From contig NC_089723.1 of assembly GCF_035083965.1 (NCBI RefSeq), positions 930,001-994,000 on the forward strand: 64,000 bases of DNA, read 5' to 3'. Of this stretch, positions 46,576-60,800 are shown piece after piece. How positions within the stretch are numbered: position 1 is the first letter of the stretch; every line of letters starts with the position of its first letter. A program made the position numbers and the translations under genes. The DNA is from Branchiostoma lanceolatum. Lineage: Eukaryota > Chordata > Leptocardii > Amphioxiformes > Branchiostomatidae. Under the pieces are notes generated by a model that saw nothing but the letters and a program-made list of their open reading frames with translations, was not told the origin of the DNA and searched no databases.

Positions 46576-49500
46576 CTGGAAGGAAACAGATATTCAATGT
46601 TAGAAAACACCTAGTGTCTCATAATCTGTCATTCATACAGTTTTACACAGGTAAGGGTGATATGAATTCTGATGTGGAACTGAAAGTCTTTAATATCTCC
46701 AGAAAGAGAGTCAAAAGATAAATGTTGTTCAGAACAAGATGGTTAATGTCATAACTGTGCCAAAAATTTAGGAAAATTTACAGATAATTCAATCTGAGGG
46801 TTGGAATACCTTTTCTAGGACATATGAATGATATAGATGAAATCTCTCATCTTAGAAGAAAAGTGGGCCAAACCTGCCCTTAGGCTATCTTAATTGAAAA
46901 TGAATTGTAGCATGATGGACCACTTAATGTTTTTCAACACAGACTGTAGTAGGCCTGTTTATGTGAATGTTTGAAATAAATGATAAACAGTACAATATAG
47001 TTAAATCAGCAGACTGTTGGTTAGTAAGATCAATACATGTACATTTTAGTCTAACCCAAAAATAAAACCCAAAACAAGTTTGAGACTCTAAAAATACAAT
47101 GTAGAAAAAATATCCAATTGCGAAATTGCCTTTAGTCAGATTTGAAAACCCTGCAAAAGATTTTGAACAATGTATGGTCAAGCCACCATAAATATCAGAT
47201 TAAAATCATCATATTCTATTGATTACTATCCACTCTGGACTCTCACCATGGCTGCATACCCATAGAGTATATTGCTTCAGCCAGGAGGACTATTTACTGA
47301 TTTATCCCAGCACTGCTAAGTGCTAACTTCACTGCCCTGCTTATTATGACTATGAGGCAGTTATAGATTAATACCAATGTCAGTGATATGGACAGTGATC
47401 AATATTTCTGCACAGCAGATGTCATGTACAGTAACATACATCTATAAAAAGAAGTATGATTCTGGGAATACTTCCTTCTAATCTACATGTAAAATGTAAA
47501 CTACACACCTACAGTGTGAAATGTTGCCACAAATGCATGACTGAAATACAGAGTGTTTTTAGACACTTCGAATTCGGCATGCCTGTTTACTGCATGGTCC
47601 ACAGACTCCACACTCAAACTGAGAGTGAGACCTATTCAAGACAGACCGGGCTTAAGTAGTCTGCCTGAGGCCCAGGAGGCACTGAAGTGTAGACACATAA
47701 TTATACACCAGCAGAAGGACCTGTTTACCTTAAGGACAGGTGTCTAAGCCCCCCCCCCCCAGGGCAGATTTCTACTCTAGATTACTTTCTTTGTCTGTAA
47801 CCTTACATTAAAGATACAACATCAGACTGATAAATGACGTCTGCAATATTAATATTTTCCATATACAGAGCCGGTGCTAGTTATGCTGCAGAAGATCATG
47901 TTTCATTGTGACTGTTCCAAGCTGCTACAGAACATAACCCAATATAGTTAAAGTCCCAACCATGCAGTGTGCCCCATCCTAGCTAATCAGACAAAGTGCC
48001 GTTCATGTCTCTCTCTAAAACCCAGCAGATGGAAATTACCGGGAGGAGCCAGATCAATAATGCCTGTGTTACATGTAGCTCCCAGTGACAAGATGGAGGT
48101 ACTGTTGACTGGGCTGGAACTGCGGGGAGTGAACTGCAAATGGGAACTGGGGGAACTAGGTGTAGCAAGCACACAATGGCATCTTAGCTTGTATAATCTA
48201 CATTCCACTTTAAGGATTAAGAAACTGTAACATAACCCAACCTTAATACTACAGGCTCAAGTCTTAACAAAGGAGTACAGATTAAAACCTCATCCTGATA
48301 ATTAAACATTGGTTTCAGTTTTGCAAATTTGTTTCACAAGACCAGCCGTAAAAATTTGTGATCTTTTGAAGTCAGGTGTGGGACAAAATCTTACCATTCA
48401 CTTGGACTGGAACCTTATGGCTTACAGAGTGTTGCTTATTTCTATACTTGCAACTGATACAATTTCTTCTTTCCAATTAGAAACAAAGAAATTCAGGATA
48501 GCCATGCATAAATTGCTATTCTATTTGATTCGTATGTATAGATCCTTTTGTTTCCACCTCAGAGGCATCCCCCTAGCTATCAGCTGATAAGCTGAAACAT
48601 GACCCCTCAATGGAACAGTTCCCTAGCAACCAGGGTTCCACTGTATACACAGATTCTCTGCAGCACAGAAACAGAAAGAAAGAACTAGAACGAAACATTT
48701 CTCATGGTTACCATGCAAAGTCCCTTGGTTTGATGCCCCCCAGCCCCCAAAAAAATCAATATGACCAAGGCAAGTTCTTTCTTAGTCTTTATGTCATGCC
48801 TGGGCCTGATACGGGTGTTCCGGACCGTGTGATAACTATCCGGATCACATAGGGTTCGGAAGTGTTATCACACAGGCTTCCATAGAATACTTCGAACGCA
48901 TTTCGAGCGCGCCGGTTGCGCGGCTGTCGGAAATTCGAATACCGGATTCGGAGATTGGAATCAATGTTGCTACAGTTTCTTGTTCTAGGACACAAAACTC
49001 CCTCAACTTCTGGCCCATTCCGCATTGAAATGTATGTTTTCTCGGGTGGGTATGACCAAGGTATGACATAAATAAAATACAACACGTTGTATTCCGCATC
49101 ACCCTAGGTCCCAGCCCTCCCGCGGGTCGGATCACCCTCCGGCCTACGGCCGTCGGGCGATCCGACCCGCGGTCGGGCTGGTACCTCGGGTGATACGGAA
49201 TACCCTGTGTTGTATTCTATATTTATTAATTTTTTTTCCCTGTTGACCAGACCTGAGTAAAAGAATATGAAGCTGTCCAGTAAATTTGAAATAATATGCA
49301 GATGCAGAATTAACGACCAGTACAGACATTTTGTTAGTGGGTGGGGGTGGCTGGCCCTGCTAGTGGGATGCCAAGGTCAAAGGTAAAGCCTACCACAGTA
49401 GAGGCATTCGAAGCAAGCCAGGGGGGCTCCCCTCACCATGCCCAAATAAGGCTTAAGGGGGTAAGTAAGTCAAGGGGGTATAGCATCGAAATTCAGATTG

Positions 49501-50612
49501 AAGAGGAAATCTTGCAACTGCAACAGACTGGCATGTTTAAATGTAGGAGTTCAAAATGCACTTTCCCCTATAAATCATTAATGTCAGAGGCCATTCTTCT
49601 CCATTGGTAAACTTTTAACAGTCACGTACTCACACGTCAGGACTTTCCAGACGGTACTGTTTCAACAGGCCGACACGTTGCATTCACGTGCATATACCTG
49701 GCCAGTATTTGAAATCTGAATAATTCTAATCATTTTTATTAGTTTTCCAGTTCCAATCACAAACAAGTCTTTGAATACTGGACAACTAATTTTGTAGTAT
49801 AGGCAGTGGCCATAATTTATTCAATAAAAGACATTCCTTTATCAAAGTTTATGAGACACTGAATGGGGAACTTTCACACATTGACATTTTTTTTAAAACA
49901 TTTTGTGTGACATGTGAAGAAAGTCTACAGAGATTGAGAGCCATTGAGTTGTAAAATTATATTACTCTTGTTCACATTTTAAAAAGGGACAAGGAGCGCG
50001 AATAGCTTACTACTAAATAGCAACTTTTTTTGCTCGTAAAGGTGGATTGAATTCCATTGACAGCCAACAGGGACCCTAGAGGTATAAAAGCACTTGAAAC
50101 TCAAACCCAAATAGCGTCCTACTTGTCTTTGTTTATCTCTTTCGATAAGATATAGGATGACTTTAGATAAACATTTCTCCATTCATGATTCCCGTCCCCT
50201 GCCCCAGCCCCTCCCACTAGTGCACCGTGCACCGTCTGCTAAAATTAGGATATATACGATGTACATATCCTCCTTGCATTATACACATACCTATAAAAGC
50301 CGTTGAAATGCGGAGAAAACACAATATACGGTATAAGAATGGCGATAGAGTCTCATTCTATCGATCAAAACCTTCCCAAATCCTCCGGTAAGGTCAAAGC
50401 CAAAAAATGGTACCGGCGCGAACCGGTGTGTTCGATTCCTCGTAAAACTACACATTTGAAAACACGGTTTTAAAGCGGATAACGAGATATTTGGGGTCAT
50501 AAAAAATACCAACATGTTCTATATTATCTCTTCTACCTAACGATCAAAAGATCTATGTCTAACTCCTTATGAAAAACAAGAAATTGCCATCAATGTCAAG
50601 AGTACCACGTAC
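46576..50612 (-). other. Creatine kinase 5' intron, non-coding
   Basis: It separates the coding exon 1 acceptor (ccttccag above 46575) from the predicted untranslated exon donor at 50613. No conserved coding segment is seen. It holds a C-run at about 47750-47760 and a palindromic element at 49090-49202. Confidence 0.5.
49090..49202. mobile_element. GC-rich palindromic element, 113 bp
   Basis: Inverted ends of about 50 bp: left 'tattccgcatcaccctaggt', right complementary, with 'ccgcgggtcggat' repeated in inverse. The transcript of either strand would fold into a long hairpin. Confidence 0.85.
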
Positions 50613-50760
50613 CTAGGCCGGTAGCTGGGATCCGCGAACTCGACTGAGGACACGGAGACTGGCAGGTGGGCTGTGATTGGTTGAGGGATAATAAACGATG
50701 ACTCTGATTGGTTAGATAACAAAGGCGGGTCCCTCAGGACTGGTGCTGATTGGCTGATGG
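50613..50760 (-). promoter_or_regulatory. Creatine kinase promoter and untranslated first exon
   Basis: The minus strand has a strong donor, CCTAG|GTACGT, at 50613/50612. Upstream are three CCAAT boxes on the minus strand (ATTGG on plus at 50676-50680, 50707-50711 and 50749-50753), spaced 31 and 42 bases, an NF-Y type cluster. The exon would be about 50613-50650. The UBAP2-type promoter lies about 500 bp away on the other strand, so the block may act as a divergent promoter. Confidence 0.6.
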
Positions 50761-51199
50761 ATCACCGCTAACATTACCCCCCAGGAAACGTTCGATCGAT
50801 TGTCGTCTGTTACAGACGAGAACGAGGCTAGCGTGTCATTTGAGAACTTAGAAATCAGGACAACAATGATGTACTAATGTACTAAAATAATATAACGTAA
50901 ACTCCAATTATTGCGTTGAATAGAATGATATATCCATCTTCAATACTTTTATGAAAAATGTATATTTAGGCCTAATTGTCCCATGAAGCATAGGGCTTCC
51001 GGTGTCAGCTCTTCAGACGAAGATTCCCGAAGACTTGCGAAGGTGACGTAATATCTTAGGCGGACTTCCCCCGTGCTTGCCAGCTTGCCGTGCCGGCTGT
51101 GTGACGGTTTATCCAGGCGGAGAAAAGTCTTACTAACCAAGGTTCGGGTTTTCACTCTGCAGTTTTTCATAGTTTTTATATTTCCGTCTGGTGATTTTT

Positions 51200-51295
51200 A
51201 CTGAGGGCTACACATGACGTCATCTTCGTGAGAAATGGCGGCAGAAATTTTATGCATGTCACGTGACCTTTCTGCTTTGTGAGCCCATTTTCCAG
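51200..51295 (+). promoter_or_regulatory. Predicted UBAP2/UBAP2L-like promoter and untranslated first exon
   Basis: A perfect CRE palindrome TGACGTCA lies at 51215-51222, followed by AAATGGCGGC (YY1-type) and GTCACGTGAC at 51259-51268 (E-box/CLEAR-type palindrome). A donor CCAG|GTACAG follows at about 51295. The coding exon has an acceptor at 51840-51841 (ccccgcag), so a 5' UTR exon is required upstream, and this is the best candidate. Confidence 0.5.
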
Positions 51296-51882
51296 GTACA
51301 GGCGTTAGCTCCTTAGATTGTCGCTATTTTCTCTACTAAGGTTGGTCATGATTGGAATAATCTTGATGTCGCTGGGAGGATGATGTAGTGGGGAACATTT
51401 TGGGCGATTTTTAGGAGAACTGGTCCTTTTTTGAAGCCATAGGGTCGGGGGAAATGTGGCCCGACGGGCGAGAGAGAGCATGGCGTCGCGACAGCACGCC
51501 GCGAAAAACTGTTTTGTTCCCTTTCCACAAATGGTTCTGCGGCTGTAAATACACATTCTTAGTCCGCGGAATGTCAGGAATGTTTCCCGAAAAGTCTGCT
51601 TTTCTTCGGAAAAGCCTTATGCGTTCGGTAAAGGGCTCGATAATTAGGTTTTGTGTGTTTGCGAATGTGTTCTCTTTCGCTTTGCCAAACGACGTTTTGT
51701 CAGTCCATTCACTTCTCAGTCATCAATGATGTTTGTGTTCAATAACTTCAATAAATGTCGAACCTTCGCTCACTGATTATCATTTCAGACTAATATCAGT
51801 CTCTTTTATAACGTATTTTCCTTGTCTCTGTTTCCCCGCAGATTTTGTATTTTGTACATACGTTGTTTTGTATATACTGTAT

Positions 51883-54800
51883 ATGATGAGTGCGGTGGGG
51901 ACACGTGGTTCCCGAGGAGGCCATCGGGACCGAGCTTCCTCGGCCAAGACACAGACACAGCCCGGCGGCAAGGGAGCGCAAGGCCCGCAGCCTGAGCGCC
52001 TTCCCAAACAGGTTAGAACCTTACAAACCTTTCCTCACGTTTCTGTCGGCCAGGGTCGACATCAAGGCGTCTGTAGACGTCATTTTTTAAAGGTCAGACT
52101 TTGGGAAGAAAAATGGCGGTCATGACGACACAGGGAAGTATGGTGGAAGATTCCTCCGTCAAATAATTTTTCTAACGATGTTATACATTACTTGAACAAA
52201 ATGGTAAAATTGTAGGAACTATTGGGCTTCTAGTAAGACTATTGAAAGATTCATACAATAATTTGGAAGTATAAGATCAGAATAATTTTTGAGTCATGTA
52301 GAGTTGGAAAGTCCCCCTTTCCACTCATGTTGAGACCTCCCTCTGCTATGCAGGGGTAGCAAGTGTGTACATGTTCGCAAGCTGATACTGAACTGTCTAG
52401 ACATGTTTTGGGAGTTAGGTCTGCTGATGTAGTTTACCTTCATTACCTTAGCCAAGCAAAACGGTTATGTTTTGTTTGTGTGTGTGTGTGTGTCTGTCAA
52501 GAAGTCTGTCTGTCTTTATCTATCTGTATAACCGGCGTAGTATACACTGATATTCCTATAGCATTTCTGTATAAGGACTCGTATCCATATCAGTACAAGT
52601 TAGACAAGGTTCATTCCCCAGAAATGATAATGAGCCAGTTTTGCAAAAGTTACTTGAGGCCCTGTCAATGTTGCCAGGTTATCAACTATCATAATTGACT
52701 GTGAGATGCCAGGAACATATGCTGATGTTCAGATGTCAAGAAATACATAGAAAGTAAGTAAAATGTGTGAACCTGACTGCCCAGTGATGTGAACTTTGCC
52801 TGGAGGCTGGTCTCACCGGCGGGCGACCAACGGGCCCCCCTCCCCTCCACCCCTCCTTCTCCTTAGTTCCCATGGTAACGCCCTGCCCTTCCACGTCCGT
52901 CCCCTGCCCTGAGGTTCCCCCGGTACAGACAGTTGGCCGATGACCCTCAGATTATGAGAGCTGAGGGCAGTCAGAATCTTACATCAAACTCACAATATGG
53001 TGATGGCTGGTACAACACCTTAGGTGAGCAGGTCTAAGGTACTAAATGAAGATGTATTTTCTAAAAGAATGCAAATGTTCCTAAGATGGCACAGTGAAAA
53101 AATTGGAGGAAATTTACCCGACATTTCCCCAGCTCCCTAGCCTGAGTGTCATCCTGTTAAGTTCCAGGCTCTGCCTTCCCAGAACGCAGAAAGTTTCTGT
53201 GAAGGCAGAGCCTGGCACTAAACAGGATGACACTCAGGCTTCCAGCTCCTCACACATGACAAATGTGGACTAGTCATTCTACTAACTATCGCCAGCACCT
53301 CAAGGTCTATAGTTGATGATGTTGAGTAGCCCTGGCATCTCTAGATGGCGTAATTTGTTATCAGAATTCCCAGCCTGCCATGTCTGTCCCAAGACATGTA
53401 CAGGATTATGTGTGACAGTCTGCAGTAATGGATTACTGTGGCGTGTCACTTAACAGCAGATTATTGTTCTCTAGGGAGGGGTGGTTTGTACAAGCCAGGT
53501 CTGTACTGTGGGGTCTATATTATATAATATCAAGTCATACTAATGGATAAAAGTTTAACTGTAATTTTGTATGCAGAAAAATTGAACTTATTCAAATCCA
53601 GAACGAGTTCTACCTGCACAGATGTACAGTACTTTCAGTTCAAATCAGGAAATATAGATAGCATGGATATTAAATAAAGCAATTCATCTTGAAAATTGTA
53701 ATCTTTGAAATCTTTCATCACAGTTTAAGAAGCAGGACTATAAGTACATTTTGGGAAACAGGTGTACTGGTGCACCTAACCTACAAATTTAGTTGCACAG
53801 AAAAAAAGAATTGGCTGCACAACATAAATTAAAGTGGGACGTCAGCAAGACTGAAATACAAGATTACTGCCTCTTTTTTCTTTGACTTGAAACTCAAGCT
53901 GTTCTGTAGCTAACTTCAAAAATTAGCAAAGAATACAACAGATGTATAATTGTTTTTTCTAAATGGTCTGTATACTACCTATTACTAGTGTACAATAGCA
54001 CATTTTCATATGCAACCATACACAACTTTCTAGGTGCACAGGTGCACCCAGTTATTCTCCAAGCAAAGGTTTTGGTCGGGGGGTTACGGGAGGCAATGTT
54101 AAAAAAAAACGGCCACTACTACCCCCCCACCAAAACCTCTGCTTGGAGAATAGCACCCAGTCACAAATTAGATGAACAACTCCAAATTTGGGTGCACAAA
54201 AGTGCATATATGTTGAGCCTTGTGAAAGTGAAAGTGATAATGGTTGTGCTACAGTCGCAGATGACAGAGGTCCTCTGTAACATACATTCTTTTTGACCTC
54301 CAGTGCATTTCAGTTCCATGAGAGACCATGACTAACCCATTGTTATTGGTGGTATGCTATTTGATGTTTTGCACCAAAGCATCCATACTTATAGTCCATA
54401 CCAGTAATGTTATGGTAAAAGAAAGACGTGTAACAATGCCCTATTCACTTTTGATAATCCCGAAAAGACGTTTGCATCGAATCCAGTTTTCCTGTCTTAT
54501 TTTGAAAATTGGGTTAAAACTGAATACTTTATTTGGCGGGGACATTCTTACAACCATATACAAGACGGCTGCGATATAAGAGCCACCACAAAGCTGTTAC
54601 GCTTCTATTAAGTCTCTTGTTTCCGGAGATGATGATAAACTGATTTAGGGTCTGGGCGCTCATCGCATCTCCATCTGCTGTGCAGACTGTGTGATAAAAC
54701 AAGTCATTATCATAATGGAACGGGTCATTAATCATGCATGAGGTGTTTATTAGCAGCCTTGCCTTTTGACCTTGGAAATAAATCTATTTATAACCAAGAA

Positions 54801-57800
54801 ATGATGATGCTATTAGGATCCGTTAGTGTTATGTTGCCATTTCATACATGAACACAGTACACAAAATACAGAACGTTTTTAAAAAATGGTAAAGACATGC
54901 AAAAGTTTGCAGATTTAAACATCAGAATTTCAAGATGAGATTAGATCATTGTAAAGAAAAATGAATTAAGTCATGTTTGTGATAAAAAGGTTGAGTTTTC
55001 AGAGAAAGCCTGGGTTAAAAGTGCTTCTCTACCAGACACTGATCATATAATCAATGGTAATCAAATGAGTATGCTACAGGAAAGATCTTGTCATCTTCCC
55101 TTTTTGACACGAGATTTGATTTTATCTTTCCATGAGGGTTTTATGTTTGATGATGTAATGTGGTTTCAATGGAAAACTGATATCTATAGGTACCAAAAAC
55201 ATGTAGAATCTAGGCCTGCCAAAACTGCATATCAAAGCGCGAACAGCTGGTGATGTTTGCTAACATGTACGTGTAAACATTAGCCAAACGAGCTACATCT
55301 ACAAAGGCAACATTTTTGCATAATTTTTGTCATTAAAAAACCACAAGTGGGAAATCCTCTTTTTCTTCTCGAGAAGTAAGAGAAATTGTTACATACCCAT
55401 CGTTTTAAATCAGAAGTCTCCAGTCTGATGACTGTTAGAAGTTTAGTCTACCATGTGACCCGGTTCTCAGGACAGGTCACCTGACAGGTCATATTATCCC
55501 AGCCTGGGTCAGCTGGGGGTTGAAGGTCGTATGTCCCATTGACTGGGTCAGGTTCAGGCCAGGCCTGGGACAATCACAAGATCACCTACAGGCTACAGGT
55601 CAACGCTATCTGAACCTGGATAGTCTTGTCTCTGAACCGTATACTGTAGTCTGTGCCGAGTGATTTTCTCTGCCAGGATGGTTCATTTTCATCTGAACAG
55701 AACCCAGTTTTCCGTACGAGTATGGGACGCCAAGGTACAGTCAGGATGTGTACAGTATTTTGTGGAAAGCTGTACATAGGGTGTTGTGAGAAGTTGATAT
55801 TGTTGCTTTGTTCTTTAAAATGAATTAACATCAGTTTGGAGCTTGATTGTGCATGTGTGGTTGGCTTGCCTAATAGTATATTTGATTGAACAACAGTGCA
55901 TAGCCTTACCAAAGCTATGAAAAATAATGAGAAAATGCTTTTAAAGTTTATAAATCAGGCAAGAAGGAATGGTTCAGAACTTCTGACTGCCCCTTACATT
56001 TTTGTGAATCTCTGTTACTAATTGTTCCAGTTTGGTGATGTTTGTAGCTGATGTTTGCTCCTGATGAAAAGATGCATAAAGATGTTGCCTGTCCTTGTGA
56101 AGTCTATTTTGGGCGCATGCATATTCAGATTTAGTCATGATTCATCCATGCGTTGATGTAATATTTTGTCTGACAATCACTCTGTACCACTTTTGTTGTA
56201 TGAGTCTATATTAGACATTTTAGAAATTATTTTTTTTGGACGTTTAATTTCATGAATGAAATCATGAAACTTTACTTTGGAAAGCAACTTTCATCTTTGT
56301 TAAGAAATTTGTAGCAGGCAGTAACATGTGTGTGTGTCTGTGTGTATTGTTTGTGTGTGTGTGTGTGTCCCTGTTTATGTGTCCCTGTGTATGTGTAAAT
56401 GTTATGATTATATTAGAACAGTGTTGTAACAGGTTCTTGTAGTCTATATCAGTCCCAGGCTATAACAGAGCAGATCATGCAGATTCCCAGATAATGTGTG
56501 TATGTATGTGTAAATGTTACAATAAGTTAAACAGTGTTGTAACAGGTTCATGTTGTGTGTGTGTATGATGCAGGCCTCAAAATTAACTTTTTTCCCTACT
56601 GTCCCAGCATTGTCCCAAAAATAAATTTCAACTGTCCCGAAGTGAGGATGGACTGTCCCAACCCTATTTTCAGAAATCATGTATTACAACAACTGTAAAG
56701 CTCAGTAAGAGTACAGTATTGCTGTGTAAGCTTATTGTCCATTGAAATAATCAACTCAGATTCAAACTTATCTTGTTTTTTTTTATTAGACAACAACAGA
56801 TTTATTACATTATATCTTATGGATAGTAGTGCAACGTCCACTGCACATTTACAGGTAGACCACTTGCTGCAGTGTCTTATCATGTAACAAGTGGCAAGTG
56901 GGAACTGGGAACTTCAAAAAGTCATTTTAAGAACATAATCTTTTTCTGAAAATAAACAGTACATAGTGAGTCACTGAGTGACACTAGTCTAGTACATTTA
57001 CAGGGACCACTTGTACTTTATCAGTGGCAGGTGGGAAGAAAAGAATGAACAGTGTTCTCGCCAGGTTTTTTTCACAGCATCGGGGCAGGGGTTCGGGGGC
57101 TGCCTTAAGCATACAATACTTCTGGTGAAAGACAACTTGAAACTCAGAAACAACAATATCAATAGTTTATTTAGCTACTCAACAATATCAATAGTCGATA
57201 CCAGTTTTCCTTTTTTTGGCTGTGTCCGGCTGTCCTAAGTCGAAGCGCAACAATCGTCGCTCACGTGGTCAGAAGTTTTCTTCGGTGCGAAATTGGAAGC
57301 GATATTCCTGGTATAGTACGCTTCGACGCCGGCATGTTTCCAGAAAAATCGCCGCCGAGGTGATCTTCCCTCGGCGGTCGGCGGGGAAAATCCTAATACG
57401 AAAGTCCCTTGCCGCGGCCCTTGGCCCGTCTAAGAAATCGCGTCACCCCTCTCCCCCAAGTACATACGCCGCCGGCCCGTTCCAGGAAGCCGAAACCGCT
57501 GTTCTGCGTCTTACAGATAACGTGGAACTTCCGTCTAATAAAAACTTTGTACAAGCATCGCTGTGGGAAAGTTAAGGGAACGTAAAATCGTCAGAGGTTC
57601 GCTGTTGACTGGCACACGGAGATCCAACTCGCGCGTTTTCCCACAAAGTTGCCGCTGATTGACAGTCGGCAGCCTTTGATGACAGTCGCGACCATGGCGA
57701 CGTCGGCGGCAGAAAGTCTGCTAAAAGGAAAGTCGGCGGTTTGTGGGCGGTACCACAAATTTGCAGTAGCCGAATCGTCCAATCATGGCGAAGCTTCTAA

Positions 57801-60800
57801 TTAAGTTGAAACTTTATCTTCCTCTCTTTGTAAAAATTAATTTTCTGTGCATTAATTCGCTGTTATGGATGGGAAAATGACGTAACCTTGCTCTAGAAAT
57901 TTGTCAGAAATACCGTTAAGAATTAATTCTATCCCCGCGCTGACAGAGAAAGGAATCTTTTACAAAGAACAACTTCTGTGTTGGTCAACCGCGGACTGTT
58001 AACTTCCAAATAAGGAGATTCCCCGGGAATCTGATACATTTACGGCTGTTCTGATAGTCGGGAACCGCCCCGCAGATTGTGCACATGGAGACCTACTCGG
58101 CTATTGTTTACGTTTTCGCGCGATGCTGCCAGCGGCACACGAGCCGATTTACTGTGATTTCCCGCAACTTACCATTAAAAACTGACGTCGCCACACATTT
58201 GAAAATGACGTGGTCGTCTTAGATTACGTTTTGGTCGCTTGCGGTCCGGATCAGGTCTACCGCGGGGAGATCGGACATTCTGATGTTGATTATTTTCCTA
58301 TTGTCCCTAAAGTGTCCCAAATAGATTTTTCAGTTGTCCCGGCCTAAATTTTAGTGGCCCCGGGACATCGGGACATAGTTAAGATCGAGCCCTGATGATG
58401 GCATATACAGTACTATGTATTAATCGTTAGTTTTGTGTTCCCAGCCCCAGGCTACATCCGAGCAGATGCGGATTGCCCAGATGATCTCAGACACAAGCAC
58501 AGAGGACCCTCAGTGGCAGGAGAAAATCCAGCAGGTCAGGCATCTCGCTTTCTTACAGAGCTACTGTGGACTTCATTTAGTTAGCTGTACCTACACTGCT
58601 GTGAAAATCACGACTTTGGTATCTTTGAGTTTGCTGTTGAAACAACAGTAGCAACACCCTAGAAATGCATTGTGGTGGTAGAAGTTAAGAATACCATTAA
58701 TATTTTAAAGATTTGTAGTAAATGAGAAGTTGCTACATTTGGCAAGTTTTGGGTTGTCCTTGCAAGTTAGTTTTACCTGCAACAACTGTCAGTGCTTACA
58801 TGAAAAGCAACAAACAAACATAGTTGTTGTTGTTGTTGTTTACCTCAGGTCCGTGATGTGACAGGCAGAGGGTTGGACGAGGCGACAGTTGCGCTCCACG
58901 ATTGCGATGGGGACTCGAACCGAGCCATCAACATGCTGCTGGAGGGAGAGCAGGACCAAGTAAGAACTGATCCAGCGTGTCTTATCAACTTCATGTTTGT
59001 TTGTATTTTGTGTATTGCATACCTGGTGAACCGCCTTATGATGTAACGCACCAGGTTCGTACTGAAGAATACAAGCTGCGTATCCGGACAGATTTATATG
59101 ATCCACCCACACCGGGAATGACCCCTACCCTTTTTTACAGTGTTGTGACTGAAGTTGACCCGGTACCTATTGTAACTATCCCATATATGTGATTGCCTGG
59201 AGTATTAGTGCAGTGTGGATGTTAAACGTATGACCCTGTATCTGTTCTGACTGTGCTGTATATTTTTGTGTCCTGGAATACACGGATTGTTGATGTTTGA
59301 GTGTTGAACCTTACCCTGTGCCTGTTCTGTCTCGCTTGTCAAATTTCCTGGAGTACATGTACTAGTATGCCGAGAGCAGTGTTTAACCTGGGGTTGACCC
59401 TGTACCTGTTGGAACTGTCGCGCATGTTTAATTTTCTTGAGTATTCTGAGCAGTGTTGATGTTGAACCTTAAGACAAATTGAGTTATTATCTTTTCTGAC
59501 TCCCCAGGGAGAGTGGGAGACGGCGGGTAAAAAGAAAAGCCGCAGCGCTCCGTCCACACAGCGGGGGAACGACTCGGGGCCGCCCGGGAAGGAGAACAGA
59601 GAGGAGTATCGGCGAGGGCGTAACCGCGACGACCGCGACAGAGACGGGAGTTCCAGCCGAGGGCGGGGGCCGCCACGCATGTCACGCGGCGGCGGACGCG
59701 GAGGATGTAAGAGATGTTGTTATTCGCACGTGCACACAAAACATGCACACACACACACATACACGCACGTGCACACACACTCGCATGTCATGGCTGTGTC
59801 TAGGGAGAATGTAAGGGTTGCTTGCCTATATTGAAACATGCACACATACCACACACATGCATATACACTTGCATATGCACATTCTCATAGACACACACAC
59901 ACAAGCACGCACGCACAGAAATCACACTGTGGCAGGCAGGAATGATTTTGCTTCGGCAATATTGACACATGGACCCAGTATTTCGAGCCCTGGTATAGAT
60001 AACATTCAAAATTACCTGCAACAGACAGGTGCTGTTACGAGCTGTGACATTGTAATAATTAGGTGTTTGAAGGATACAACATATTCAAGACTAGCTTCTT
60101 ACCACTATTAAAATTGACACCAGCATCTTGCAATAACCTCTGCCAGCCTGTACTGGGTGGAAAAGCCATTGTTAGTAAAAACACTTGTTTGTCTTGCAAT
60201 TTAGTAGCATGTCTACTTGTATTGTAACACACAAGGTTTCCTTTTCACATTTTAATATGATAGATGTTCTTAACTTTGTTCTTTTGTCTCACAAGAGTGA
60301 TAAAATTGTTACACTGCCTCCTGTCTGCCTGTGCGCCTTGTAAAAGCCATTCTTTGTAAAACAACATGCAAGGTTTTCTTTTACCATTCTAACATGACAA
60401 AAACGATCTTTGTAATTGTTGTTTTGTATCACAAGTGATGAATATTGTTACTATACCTTCTGTCTGTCTTCCTGTTCGCAGTGTAAAAGCCAGTCTTATT
60501 TGTAAAAAGCACAACACACAATTACACACGTTTGCATAACTACTGTCTGCCTGTACGCTGTGTAAAATCCATCCTTAGTAAAAAAACGCACACTTGTTCG
60601 TCTTGCAGCACGTCCCAGAGAGAACGGCATGGCGGACGACAAGGAGGGCAGCAGAGACAGAGGCGGGCGAGGGCGTGGCGACAGGCGTAACCGTGGTGAC
60701 AGGGATGGAGACAGGCGACCGGGCAGGTTTGGTGCGTATCAAGTTTCTGTTTCTGCAAGTTCAAGTTCACTTCTCCTTCTAAAGTGTTGTGGTCCACCTA

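Larger units (their letters stand above)
52012..58444 (+). other. UBAP2-type gene intron 1
   Basis: The 6.4-kb intron contains two palindromic elements and the 1.8-kb hAT-like element (listed separately), plus (GT)n tracts near 52478-52496 and 56328-56367. No conserved coding segment is seen on either strand. Confidence 0.6.

Noticed and set aside
51733-51882. Upstream extension of the UBAP2-type protein
   Set aside because: The open frame crosses an acceptor site at 51840-51841; the MMSAVGT start at 51883 matches the family N-terminus.
57216-57575. 119-codon plus-strand frame
   Set aside because: It lies inside the hAT-like element, in CpG-rich sequence without a recognised domain or splice context; kept only as part of the element.
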